Part shown: positions 1 through 7,853 of the stretch, piece by piece
Layout of the letters: the number at the start of each line of letters is the position of its first letter
Numbering within the stretch: position 1 is the stretch's first letter
NCBI GenBank assembly: GCA_937901745.1
Contig: CALGSZ010000055.1
Coordinates: 86,513-150,512, forward strand
Direction of reading: 5' to 3'
From: an uncultured Chloroflexota bacterium
Lineage (GTDB): Bacteria; Chloroflexota; Chloroflexia; Thermomicrobiales; UBA6265
Length of the DNA stretch: 64,000 bases
Notes under the pieces: model-generated
What the model saw: only the letters and a program-made list of their open reading frames with translations
Told to the model about the DNA's origin: nothing
Databases searched by the model: none
Position numbers and translations under genes: made by a program

Positions 1-384
1 CCACGGCGGCCGCACGACGACGCGCCGTCCAGCCCGGACCGGCCGGTAGTGCTCCTTCCAGGCGTTCGCCCAGTCCTCTTCGTGACGCGACGTAACCTGG
101 AGGTCACCGACGGGGCGCAACTGGCCGAGGTGCCACAGTGCCCGCCGGATCTCTTCAACTTTCGCTCGCTCCTCAGCCGGGACGAAGGTGCGGATCGTCA
201 CCGGGCGCGTCAAATCCACCTGGAGATTGTCGCCGTCCGGATCTTGTATGAACGGCTCTTCGACGACGACACCTTCGTTGAAGCCATAGCGAGCGAATAT
301 CTCGCTGACCGGCTCGACCGCCTCCCTGTCAACCGCGACGGCAAGCTCCAACCACTCGCCTCGGCTCGCTTCAGTCTCGCTCAC
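1..384 (-). CDS. prmA: Ribosomal protein L11 methyltransferase, N-terminal part (runs off the window)
   Basis: PrmA trimethylates ribosomal protein L11 with S-adenosylmethionine in the cytoplasm. Only the first 128 residues are inside the window. They show the family's N-terminal substrate-binding domain: an opening W-L-E-L-A-V stretch, the YGFNEGVVVEE segment, and the EDWANAWKEHYRPVRAG block that leads to the methyltransferase domain. The GTG start lies in a GTGA overlap with the stop of the nucleotidyltransferase upstream, so the two are translationally coupled. The Rossmann methyltransferase domain is missing because the window ends, not because the gene is broken. The assignment rests on the N-terminal motifs alone. 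Confidence 0.85.
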   Translation of the reverse strand, partial: MSETEASRGEWLELAVAVDREAVEPVSEIFARYGFNEGVVVEEPFIQDPDGDNLQVDLTRPVTIRTFVPAEERAKVEEIRRALWHLGQLRPVGDLQVTSRHEEDWANAWKEHYRPVRAGRRVVVRPPW

Positions 385-1355
385 AACTCCACCGTGCTGT
401 TGTCGCCGACGTTGAGCTTGAGCGTTCGACCGCGGACGGTCGCCGCCCGGCCAACGATCGTGTGCTCGACGATCGCGTTCTCAACCGTCGCACCGTCTTC
501 GAGGATCGCGTCGCGGACGACCGCGTCGCGGACTGTCGCGCCAGGGCCGATACTCGCATGAGGCCCAATGACGGCTCGCTCCACCGACGCTGTCGGATCA
601 ATTGTCGAAGGGGGTATGACGACGGCCGAGGAAAGACTCGGCGCCGCCGGCTGCATGCGGTCGAGCAGGTACCGATTCGTGGAGAGCAGCGCCTCGACGT
701 TGCCGCAGTCTTCCCAAACCGTGACCGGAGCCGGAACGACCTTCGCCCCGCGGTCGATCATGATCTGGATCGCGTCGGCAATGAAGTACTCGTTCTTGAG
801 CATCAGGCCACGCTGCATCTGCTCTTCGATTGCTGAGTACAGGTCTGCCATGCGGCGGAACCAATAGATGCCGATCACGGCGAGCCTCGAGACCGGCTCC
901 TTCGGCTTTTCGACCAGTCGGACAATCCGCCCGTCTTCGACGACGGCCACGCCGAGCGCCGAGGGATCTTCGACCTCTTTGGTGAACATGACGACGTCGG
1001 CGTCCGTCTCGCCGAGGACTGACCAATCCGCCTCGAACAGCATGTCAGGGAAGAGGATCAGCGCCTCCTTCGGCTCCAAGTGGCGCGTGCGGATGATCGC
1101 ATCCGTCTGGCCGCGCATCTCCGGCTGCTCGACGAATTCGAGCGGCAGGTCGTAGCTATCCCGCGCCCACTTCTCGATCTGGTCGCCAAGGAAGCCGGTG
1201 ATGAAGATCAGGCGCTCGGGCTGGAGCGGTAAGACCCGATCTAGGACATGCGCGAGCATCGGCTTGCCCGCGACACTCACCAGCGGCTTCGGCTTGCTCC
1301 ACGTCTGCGGGCGCAATCGCGTTCCCAGCCCAGCGACCGGCAGTATGACGTCCAC
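381..1355 (-). CDS. Sugar-phosphate nucleotidyltransferase with C-terminal beta-helix
   Basis: Transfers a nucleotide from an NTP to a sugar 1-phosphate to make an NDP-sugar for glycan synthesis. The 324-residue protein opens with the family signature (G9-x-G11-T-R, then K-P near residue 23). The catalytic domain covers about residues 1-235 and includes an NEYF segment near 190 typical of glucose/mannose-1-phosphate enzymes. Residues 240-324 contain repeated short I/V-G-x-x-A units, consistent with a left-handed beta-helix. The exact base and sugar (dTTP/glucose or GTP/mannose) cannot be read from sequence. It overlaps prmA by 4 nt; the functions look unrelated, so the coupling is probably just compact organisation. 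Confidence 0.82.
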   Translation of the reverse strand: MDVILPVAGLGTRLRPQTWSKPKPLVSVAGKPMLAHVLDRVLPLQPERLIFITGFLGDQIEKWARDSYDLPLEFVEQPEMRGQTDAIIRTRHLEPKEALILFPDMLFEADWSVLGETDADVVMFTKEVEDPSALGVAVVEDGRIVRLVEKPKEPVSRLAVIGIYWFRRMADLYSAIEEQMQRGLMLKNEYFIADAIQIMIDRGAKVVPAPVTVWEDCGNVEALLSTNRYLLDRMQPAAPSLSSAVVIPPSTIDPTASVERAVIGPHASIGPGATVRDAVVRDAILEDGATVENAIVEHTIVGRAATVRGRTLKLNVGDNSTVEL

Positions 1356-1416
1356 TCACACCACCTCTGCGACAATCGACAGGCAACCGGACACCCCGAT
1401 GAGTGTTGCCCACTAC

Positions 1417-1425
1417 AATCTACCA
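1417..1425 (-). promoter_or_regulatory. Candidate extended -10 for the nucleotidyltransferase-prmA pair
   Basis: On the minus strand this reads TGGTAGATT, an extended -10 (TG-n-TAGATT). It lies about 60 nt before the nucleotidyltransferase start. No good -35 is seen. It matches the extended -10 form repeated elsewhere in the window. Confidence 0.35.
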
Positions 1426-1491
1426 TCGGTCCGGAGGCCGATACTGGCGGCGAAACGGTTTGACTTGCCTTTGGTACGAAAGGGAGAACAG

Positions 1492-1776
1492 GTGGCGCGA
1501 CTCGGCCTCTCACCGGAGGAGCTTCAAGCGGCGATCGAGCAGCGTCTGCGCCAATTAGACGACGCGCAGGCCGAGGAAGAGCATCTCGGGCCGTTCAGCG
1601 ACTTGCTACGCACAGTGGCGCAGATCGCCTATCAGCGCGCGGCCGACTTGATCCTGCTCAACAACCGCCGCTTGCAGCAGCAGCTTACCAGCGCCGGAAT
1701 CACCATTCCGGGCGTGGGTGAGGACGATGGAGCCGGTCAGGAAACAAACGAGCGCCAGCAAGCGGAGAGCCAATGA
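1492..1776 (+). CDS. Small hypothetical protein, glutamine/glutamate-rich
   Basis: A 94-residue cytoplasmic protein I do not recognise. The GTG start is chosen because AGGGAGA sits 5-8 nt upstream and because residues before it look non-coding. The sequence begins V-A-R-L-G-L-S-P-E-E-L and is mostly helical, with many Q, E, A and L residues (for example NNRRLQQQL near residue 63). The C-terminal 20 residues are acidic and polar and probably disordered. It could form a short coiled coil. There are no transmembrane segments or cysteine motifs. It stands alone between the divergent nucleotidyltransferase and the antisense tRNA-Glu. Function unknown. Confidence 0.55.
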   Translation: MARLGLSPEELQAAIEQRLRQLDDAQAEEEHLGPFSDLLRTVAQIAYQRAADLILLNNRRLQQQLTSAGITIPGVGEDDGAGQETNERQQAESQ

Positions 1777-1795
1777 CGCCGGCGCTCTGAAGATG

Positions 1796-1872
1796 TGGTA
1801 CCCCCAGCGGGATTCGAACCCGCGATCTTCACCTTGAAAGGGTGACGTCCTAGGCCACTAGACTATGGGGGC
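1796..1872 (-). tRNA. tRNA-Glu (anticodon TTC), with encoded CCA
   Basis: The minus strand folds as a complete cloverleaf: acceptor GCCCCCA pairing with TGGGGGT (a G-U at 1:72), an anticodon loop CTTTCAA giving anticodon TTC, and a T-arm GCGGG-TTCGAAT-CCCGC. The discriminator A is followed by a genome-encoded CCA. It reads GAA/GAG codons. The gene lies just downstream of comEC on the same strand but has its own promoter. Confidence 0.95.
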
Positions 1873-1882
1873 GCCGAGGGAA

Positions 1883-1912
1883 AAAGTACCTCAATTTGGG
1901 GCCCAATGTCAA
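1883..1912 (-). promoter_or_regulatory. Promoter of tRNA-Glu
   Basis: On the minus strand a perfect TTGACA (1912-1907) is followed 18 nt later by TACTTT (1888-1883). Transcription would start about 4 nt before the tRNA 5' end. The -35 box overlaps the stop codon of comEC. Confidence 0.7.
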
Positions 1913-3429
1913 TGCGACAGCAAGGCTAGGAGCGCGCCCGCCAGCGCCGCTCCCGCCCCTGCGCCGATGACGGCTCTCGCCCGCGGGAATCGCTGCGCCG
2001 CCCGCCACAGCCGGGACAACCCGCTCCGACACTCGGCGCTTAGTGCCACGATGCTTGCGACCGCGAGGAACGCCGACACCGCGACCGCCGCGTCGGCGCG
2101 ACCAACGGCGACATTCCCCGCTGGTGTACCCGCTAACCACTCAACGACGAGGATGATCCACCTCGTGAGCAGTTCGGCCGGAAAGAGAATCGCCCGTGCG
2201 AGCGTCTCCGAGACGAATCCGACGCCGGCAGCGATGAACGCCAGCGGGAACGCGATGCCGACCGCCGGCACGATCAGGAGATTGGCTGGCACCGTCGTGA
2301 GTGACACAGTGCCGAAGGTTCCGACCTGAAACGGCATGGTCGCCAACTGCGCCGACGCCGTGCCAACCACCGCCGCCCAGAAATTGGCCCAGCGCCCACC
2401 GGTCATCATCCCGGGCAGGACGAGCGACAGCGCGAGCGACGACGCGATAGAGAGGCGGAACGAAAGCGTCTGCAAATCCTCCGGACGCCAAGCAAGCTCG
2501 ATCGCCGCCGCCATCGCCAGCAGCGTCACGAGGTCCGGTCGCCGGCCAAGCAGCATCGCGATCAGCGCGCCGGTCGCAACGAGTGCCGCTCGTACGGCCG
2601 GAGGACCGAGCCCAACCAGCACCGCGTAGGTCCAGACGGCCCCGGCCGTCAGCGCCGCCCAACCCCAATGGCGCCGGAGTCCGGCAGCCGCACCGATTGA
2701 CGACAGTGCGACGACCACCAGTGCGACATTGCTCCCACTGACCGCCGTGATGTGCGTTGTACCGGTCCGGACGAAGGCAACCCTGCGCTCCCTGGAGAGC
2801 GCGTGATCGTCGCCGGTGACCAGTCCGGCCAGGAGGGCACCTGTATCGCCCGGTGATGCGGCTTGCATCCGGTCGGTAATGCTGCGCCGCACTCGATCCA
2901 GTGCCGCCAGCAGGCCGCGCCCCGGTTGCTCCTCTTCCGTTGCGCCAGCGTCGATCTCCGCGATGCAGCCTCGAGCCGCGAACGAGCGAGCGATCGAGGG
3001 ACGTTCCTCGTTCAGGGATTGCGGCGAGCCGCGCAACACCAACTTGCTCCCCAGCCCGACCTCGGGCACGAGCGGCGCCGATGCGCATATCCGTCCGTTC
3101 ACCTGCAACCACCGCTCGGAGTCGGATACGAGCACTTCCTCGATCCGGAGATCGAATCGCTGCTGGCTGCCGCTCCGCAGCGGTCCGGAAACGACCTCGC
3201 CTCGCACGGCGCTTGCGTTGTCGATCCAGTCCGGGTCGGTGGAAGCATCGTCAGAAGGCGCGCGCAAGACGCCGAGCACCGCGATGAGGAAAGCTGCCCC
3301 GAGCCACGCGAGGTGGATCCGCAAACCGGCAAGTCGCAAGACTGCCGCGCCGCCGAGAACTATCGGCACGATCGCCCAGCCAATCGCGATCCCAGAGACG
3401 AACGCGCTGGCTAGGGCGATACCCGCCAT
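1909..3429 (-). CDS. comEC: ComEC/Rec2 family DNA-uptake channel protein
   Basis: Polytopic inner-membrane protein thought to form the channel that passes single-stranded DNA into the cytoplasm during natural transformation. The 506-residue protein has N-terminal membrane helices (about 1-55), a soluble OB-like/DUF4131 region (about 70-165) and a Competence domain. The family block T-G-T-T-H-I-T-A-V-S-G-S-N is at residues 222-234, followed by many hydrophobic helices to the C terminus. Many ComEC proteins carry a C-terminal metallo-beta-lactamase-like domain; this one ends after the membrane helices and lacks it. It lies 2 nt downstream of comEA, so the two form an operon. Presence of both genes hints at competence, but no pilus genes are visible here. 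Confidence 0.9.
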   Translation of the reverse strand: MAGIALASAFVSGIAIGWAIVPIVLGGAAVLRLAGLRIHLAWLGAAFLIAVLGVLRAPSDDASTDPDWIDNASAVRGEVVSGPLRSGSQQRFDLRIEEVLVSDSERWLQVNGRICASAPLVPEVGLGSKLVLRGSPQSLNEERPSIARSFAARGCIAEIDAGATEEEQPGRGLLAALDRVRRSITDRMQAASPGDTGALLAGLVTGDDHALSRERRVAFVRTGTTHITAVSGSNVALVVVALSSIGAAAGLRRHWGWAALTAGAVWTYAVLVGLGPPAVRAALVATGALIAMLLGRRPDLVTLLAMAAAIELAWRPEDLQTLSFRLSIASSLALSLVLPGMMTGGRWANFWAAVVGTASAQLATMPFQVGTFGTVSLTTVPANLLIVPAVGIAFPLAFIAAGVGFVSETLARAILFPAELLTRWIILVVEWLAGTPAGNVAVGRADAAVAVSAFLAVASIVALSAECRSGLSRLWRAAQRFPRARAVIGAGAGAALAGALLALLSH

Positions 3430-3431
3430 TG

Positions 3432-4007
3432 TCAGACCGTCACGTAAGGCCGAAGCCGGTCGACCATTTGGAGCGAAATGCCGCGCACCAGCGCGAGCTC
3501 CTCAATCGTTCGAAACGGCCCGTTCGCGGTGCGATAATCGATGATGGCCCGCGCGAGGGCTGGACCGATGCCAGGGAGCTCTTCGAGCTCGGCGGCGCTG
3601 GCAGTGTTGATGTTGATGAGACGTGCGGACTCCGCTGTCGCCGTCCCGGTCGCCTCTAACGTCGCGCTCTGTTCCGGCGTTGTCACAGTAGGTTGGGCGC
3701 GCGAGGGAACGATCAGCCGTTCCTCGTCGCGCAGGCGCGCGGCTAGATTGATCCCGGAGACATCCGCGTCATCGGTCAAGCCGCCGCTGGCCTGGATGGC
3801 GTCGTTGACCCGCGAGCCTCCAGGCAGGGAGTAGACGCCCGGGCGCGCGACCGCCCCCTCGACAGAGACGACGATTGGTCCGTCTTGCGCCGGATCGGAG
3901 ATGACGATCGGCGGAGCGGAGCGCGAGTCGATGAGCATGACCGCGAGCGCGCCCGCCGCGGCGGCGACGAGCGCGGCAATGATGGCGACGACAGCCGTTC
4001 CTCGCAC
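3432..4007 (-). CDS. comEA: ComEA-like helix-hairpin-helix DNA-binding protein
   Basis: Membrane-anchored receptor that binds incoming double-stranded DNA outside the cytoplasmic membrane. The 191-residue protein has one N-terminal membrane anchor (about 5-25). An SLBB domain follows (about 46-101, with GAVARPGVY). After a threonine/alanine-rich linker comes a C-terminal tandem helix-hairpin-helix domain (about 131-191, with the hairpin LPGIGPALA at 144-152). This domain order is typical of Gram-positive-type ComEA. It is first in the operon, directly before comEC. Confidence 0.92.
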   Translation of the reverse strand: MRGTAVVAIIAALVAAAAGALAVMLIDSRSAPPIVISDPAQDGPIVVSVEGAVARPGVYSLPGGSRVNDAIQASGGLTDDADVSGINLAARLRDEERLIVPSRAQPTVTTPEQSATLEATGTATAESARLININTASAAELEELPGIGPALARAIIDYRTANGPFRTIEELALVRGISLQMVDRLRPYVTV

Positions 4008-4092
4008 CAGAGCCGCTCCGAGGTTCAGTCAAGCGCAATATCTGAAGGTTTTGTCTATCTTCGCCCGCGGAAACGGTCGTCGCAAGACATCG

Positions 4093-4101
4093 TGGTAGAC
4101 T
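4093..4101 (+). promoter_or_regulatory. Candidate extended -10 for mfd
   Basis: TGGTAGACT, an extended -10 (TG-n-TAGACT), about 95 nt before the mfd start in the comEA-mfd divergent region. No convincing -35 box at the expected distance. Confidence 0.4.
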
Positions 4102-4195
4102 CTGCCGCCGGCCCCATTCCCGGGGCGATGGCGGACGTACTCGGCGCGGCGACGGCCGGCTGCTCCGCGCACCGATCTTTCAGGACGCGTTTGTC

Positions 4196-7100
4196 GTGAC
4201 ACTTTCACACGTTCTCGCTGCATTCCAAGATTCCTCGTGCATTGCGGACTTCCTCGCTTGCGCGAAGGCCGAGCGACAAATAGCCGTCGTTGATCTGCCG
4301 GCCGCCGCCCGCCCGGCGGTAATCGCCGCCGCGGCGCAGGCGATCGGGAAACCGACGCTGATCCTGACAGCCCGGGACGACCGCGCCGAACGGCTGACAG
4401 GCGCGCTCACCGAGCTTCTGCCGCAGTCGCGCGCGGTGCAGCAGTGGCCCGGCCCCGATGCGCTGCCGTACGAGCAGCTGCCATTCGATCTCGCCGTCTC
4501 AACGCAGCGCGTCGCGATCCTCGACCGCTTCGTGGCCGATGGGGCCGAAACGCCGCCGGTCGTCGTCGCGTCGGTGCGCGGCCTGTCACACCTGGTCATG
4601 CCACCCGCCAAGTTGCGGGAGCACCGCCAAGTGCTGCGCGTCGGCGACCGCTTCGACGCGCAATCGTTCATGTCCTGGGCGACGAACCTCGGCTACCAGG
4701 TCACGCCTCTTGTGCAGGAGCCAGGTACCGTCGCGCGCCGCGGGGGAATCATCGATATCTATCCCCCGGCGGCTTCGGATCCGATCCGCATCGACCTCTT
4801 CGGCGACGAGATCGAGAGCATCCGCCTCTTCGATCCCACATCGCAACGGTCGCGCGACCGGCTGGAGCAAATCACCCTCCTCCCGCCATTCGAGCTGCCG
4901 CTGTGGCGGCTCACGGAGGCCGCATTGGCCGTCGAGCAGCTCGACCGCTCCAATCTCCGCCCAGAGGTGGAGGGCGAGTGGCGGCGGATGCTTGACCGGA
5001 TGGCCGCCGGACTTCCGCCGGCCTCGCTCGATCTCTTCGCCCCGTTCCTCCTGACCGAGCGGGCGACACTGCTGGACTATCTCCCGCCGGATGGCTTGGT
5101 CATCTTGGACGAGCCAGCAGCGATTCGCCTCGCGGCGCGCCAGCTCGAGGAGCACGCCGCCGAGCTCGTTGAAGGATTCGAAGCCAACGGCGAGCTACCG
5201 CCCGGCCTACCTCGCCCATTCGCCGAGTGGTCGGCACTCGAGGACGGCCTGCTCCAGCGCCATTGGCTGACACTCGGGCTCGAAACGGAGAAGTTCGCGG
5301 CCGAATCCACCTCGCTCACTTGCATCGCGGAAGCGCCCCTCTTTGCCGGTCGCCTCGCCCGGCTCACCGAGGAAGTGGGCGCGATGCTCCGCGACGGCTG
5401 GCGCATCGTGCTCGCGACCGATCAAGTGGACCGGCTGACAGAGGTCTTCGAAGAGCGAGACATCTTCCCCCGGCGGGACAAGCGTCGCGAGCGGACGGAG
5501 ATCGCGCCGCTCCTGCCCGGCACGTTGGAGATCGTCGCGTCTGACCTTGACGCCGGTTGGATGATATCCAGCGACAAGCTGCTGGTCCTCTCCGACCTGG
5601 AGATCTTCGGATTCCACAAGCAGACGCGTCGGGGCGGACGACGAAGCCGTGCGGACAATCTTGCCTTCGCAACCAGCCTGACGCCCGGTGAATACGTCGT
5701 CCACATCGACCACGGCATCGCCCGCTTCCGCGGCCTCGTCCGGGTTGAGACGAACGGCGTCGAGCGCGAATACCTGCTCCTGGAATACGCCAAGGGCGAC
5801 AAGCTGTACGTCCCGGTCGATCAAAGCGACCGGGTCACCCGCTACGGCGGCGGTGGAGTCGAGCCGACAGTGACGCGGCTTGGCTCCGGCGAGTGGCTGC
5901 GTACCAAGCGGCGCGTCCGTCGGGCGGTTCGGGAGATGGCGTTCGAGCTCGTGCAGCTCTACGCCGCGCGTGAGACCGTCCAAGGCCATGCCTTTGGGCC
6001 GGATACAGCCTGGGACATTGAGCTTGCCGAATCGTTCCCCTATACAGAGACACCCGACCAGCTGCGCGCGATCAACGAAGTCAAGGCCGACATGGAATCG
6101 CCGAAGCCGATGGATCGCCTCGTCTGTGGCGACGTCGGGTTCGGCAAGACGGAGGTTGCTCTGCGCGCCGCCTTCAAGGCCGTCAACGGAGGTAAGCAGG
6201 TTGCGGTCCTCGTGCCGACGACCGTGCTGGCGCTCCAGCACCTGTCGACCTTCACGCAGCGTCTCGCGCCATTCCCGGTGCGTATCGAGATGCTTTCCCG
6301 CCTACGCACTCCTCGCGAGCAGCGGGAGGTGATCAAGGGTCTCGCGGACGGCAGCGTCGATATCGTCATCGGCACCCACCGGCTGATCCAGAAGGATGTC
6401 CGGTTCAAGGACCTCGGCCTGCTCATCATTGACGAGGAGCAGCGGTTCGGCGTGCGCCACAAGGAGGCGCTCAAGCAACTGCGCACCGAGGTCGATGTGC
6501 TGACGATGAGCGCCACGCCGATCCCGCGCACCCTGCACATGGCGCTCTCCGGCATCCGCGACATCAGCGTGATCGACACTCCGCCGCAGGCCCGGCTCCC
6601 GATCCGCACGTTCGTCACAGCGGCGTCAGACGAGCTCATTCGGGAAGCCATCCTGCGAGAGATTGATCGCGGCGGACAGGTTTATGTCGTCCACAACCGC
6701 GTCCACTCGATCGGCCGCCTCGCGCACCGCCTGCGAGAGCTCGTCCCGGAGGCCCGCTTCGGCGTCGGCCACGGCCAAATGGACGAGGAGGTCTTGGAAG
6801 AAGTCATCCTTGGCTTCGTGCGGCACGAGTTCGATGTCCTAATCTGCACAACGATCATTGAATCGGGCGTGGACATCCCAAACGTCAACACGATCATCAT
6901 CGACAACGCGGACACGCTCGGCTTGACGCAACTCTACCAGCTACGCGGGCGAGTCGGGCGGGGCACGAACCGTGCCTATGCCTACCTCATCTACAAGCCT
7001 GGAAAGGTCTTGACGCCGGAAGCACAAGCCCGGCTCGAGGCGATCCAGGAAGCGACCGAGCTCGGCGCCGGACTCCGCATCGCGATGCGCGATATGGAGA

Positions 7101-7807
7101 TTCGAGGCGCGGGCAACATCCTCGGGGCGGAGCAGAGCGGGCACATCGCGGAAGTCGGATACGACCTCTACGTCCGGCTGCTGAGCCAGGCGGTCGAAGA
7201 GATCAAGCACGGGCGGCCGATCACGGAGCCGGGCGCGATCCAGCTCGACCTGCCGATCACGGCGCTCATCCCGGCGTCATACATCGCCGATGTCGAGCTC
7301 CGGCTGGCCACCTATCGGCAGATCGCGGCTGTCAACAGCCGCGCCGAGCTCGAAGAGATGCGTCAGGAGCTCGAGGATCGCTTCGGCCCGATCCCGGACG
7401 AGGTCGAGCACCTCCTGGCGTTGATCGCGGTGCGGATCCGCTGCTCCGACCTGGGCATCGAATCGGTTGTCGAGCGCGAGCGGGAGATCGTGATTCGGCC
7501 GGTCGAGACGCAGCGGCTGGACTCCCGACGCCTGACGAGCAAGATTGGGCGCGCGCTCAAGCTGACGCCCCACTCCGTCCGCATCCGGCTGCCGGATCTC
7601 GAGATCCCGTGGCTGGAGGCATTGGACACCGTGCTCGACGCGATCGAGGTCGCGCGGCCGCTGTCGCGCCCGCCTTCTCCTGACGGTGGAGGCCACTCGA
7701 AGCCGCGTCCGACGCCTCAGCGCAAGAGCCGCGTGGTCACGCGTGTGGACGGCCATCGGCGGAAGCCGGCCAAACCAGCAGCCCCGGCCGGCTCCCACAA
7801 GCGATGA
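4196..7807 (+). CDS. mfd: Transcription-repair coupling factor Mfd
   Basis: ATP-dependent translocase that removes RNA polymerase stalled at DNA lesions and recruits UvrA. The 1203-residue protein has the full layout: N-terminal UvrB-like region (about 1-350), CarD-type RNA-polymerase interaction domain (about 495-590, with GEYVVHIDHGIARF), and a RecG-like helicase core with Walker A GDVGFGKT near residue 645 and box II DEEQ near 747. A TRCF domain follows at about 1020-1110. The GTG start at 4196 has only a weak upstream AGGAC. The last 50 residues form a basic proline-rich tail (many K, R, P) not normal for the family core. Monocistronic, divergent from comEA. Confidence 0.97.
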   Translation: MTLSHVLAAFQDSSCIADFLACAKAERQIAVVDLPAAARPAVIAAAAQAIGKPTLILTARDDRAERLTGALTELLPQSRAVQQWPGPDALPYEQLPFDLAVSTQRVAILDRFVADGAETPPVVVASVRGLSHLVMPPAKLREHRQVLRVGDRFDAQSFMSWATNLGYQVTPLVQEPGTVARRGGIIDIYPPAASDPIRIDLFGDEIESIRLFDPTSQRSRDRLEQITLLPPFELPLWRLTEAALAVEQLDRSNLRPEVEGEWRRMLDRMAAGLPPASLDLFAPFLLTERATLLDYLPPDGLVILDEPAAIRLAARQLEEHAAELVEGFEANGELPPGLPRPFAEWSALEDGLLQRHWLTLGLETEKFAAESTSLTCIAEAPLFAGRLARLTEEVGAMLRDGWRIVLATDQVDRLTEVFEERDIFPRRDKRRERTEIAPLLPGTLEIVASDLDAGWMISSDKLLVLSDLEIFGFHKQTRRGGRRSRADNLAFATSLTPGEYVVHIDHGIARFRGLVRVETNGVEREYLLLEYAKGDKLYVPVDQSDRVTRYGGGGVEPTVTRLGSGEWLRTKRRVRRAVREMAFELVQLYAARETVQGHAFGPDTAWDIELAESFPYTETPDQLRAINEVKADMESPKPMDRLVCGDVGFGKTEVALRAAFKAVNGGKQVAVLVPTTVLALQHLSTFTQRLAPFPVRIEMLSRLRTPREQREVIKGLADGSVDIVIGTHRLIQKDVRFKDLGLLIIDEEQRFGVRHKEALKQLRTEVDVLTMSATPIPRTLHMALSGIRDISVIDTPPQARLPIRTFVTAASDELIREAILREIDRGGQVYVVHNRVHSIGRLAHRLRELVPEARFGVGHGQMDEEVLEEVILGFVRHEFDVLICTTIIESGVDIPNVNTIIIDNADTLGLTQLYQLRGRVGRGTNRAYAYLIYKPGKVLTPEAQARLEAIQEATELGAGLRIAMRDMEIRGAGNILGAEQSGHIAEVGYDLYVRLLSQAVEEIKHGRPITEPGAIQLDLPITALIPASYIADVELRLATYRQIAAVNSRAELEEMRQELEDRFGPIPDEVEHLLALIAVRIRCSDLGIESVVEREREIVIRPVETQRLDSRRLTSKIGRALKLTPHSVRIRLPDLEIPWLEALDTVLDAIEVARPLSRPPSPDGGGHSKPRPTPQRKSRVVTRVDGHRRKPAKPAAPAGSHKR

Positions 7808-7853
7808 GTGCCTGGTATGTACCCAGCTTAGTGACTGCTCGCGCCGAGTGGCG

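Noticed and set aside
49..561. 170-codon plus-strand open frame at the left end
   Set aside because: It lies antisense to prmA and the nucleotidyltransferase, both of which show clear family motifs; the plus-strand product looks like low-complexity shadow.
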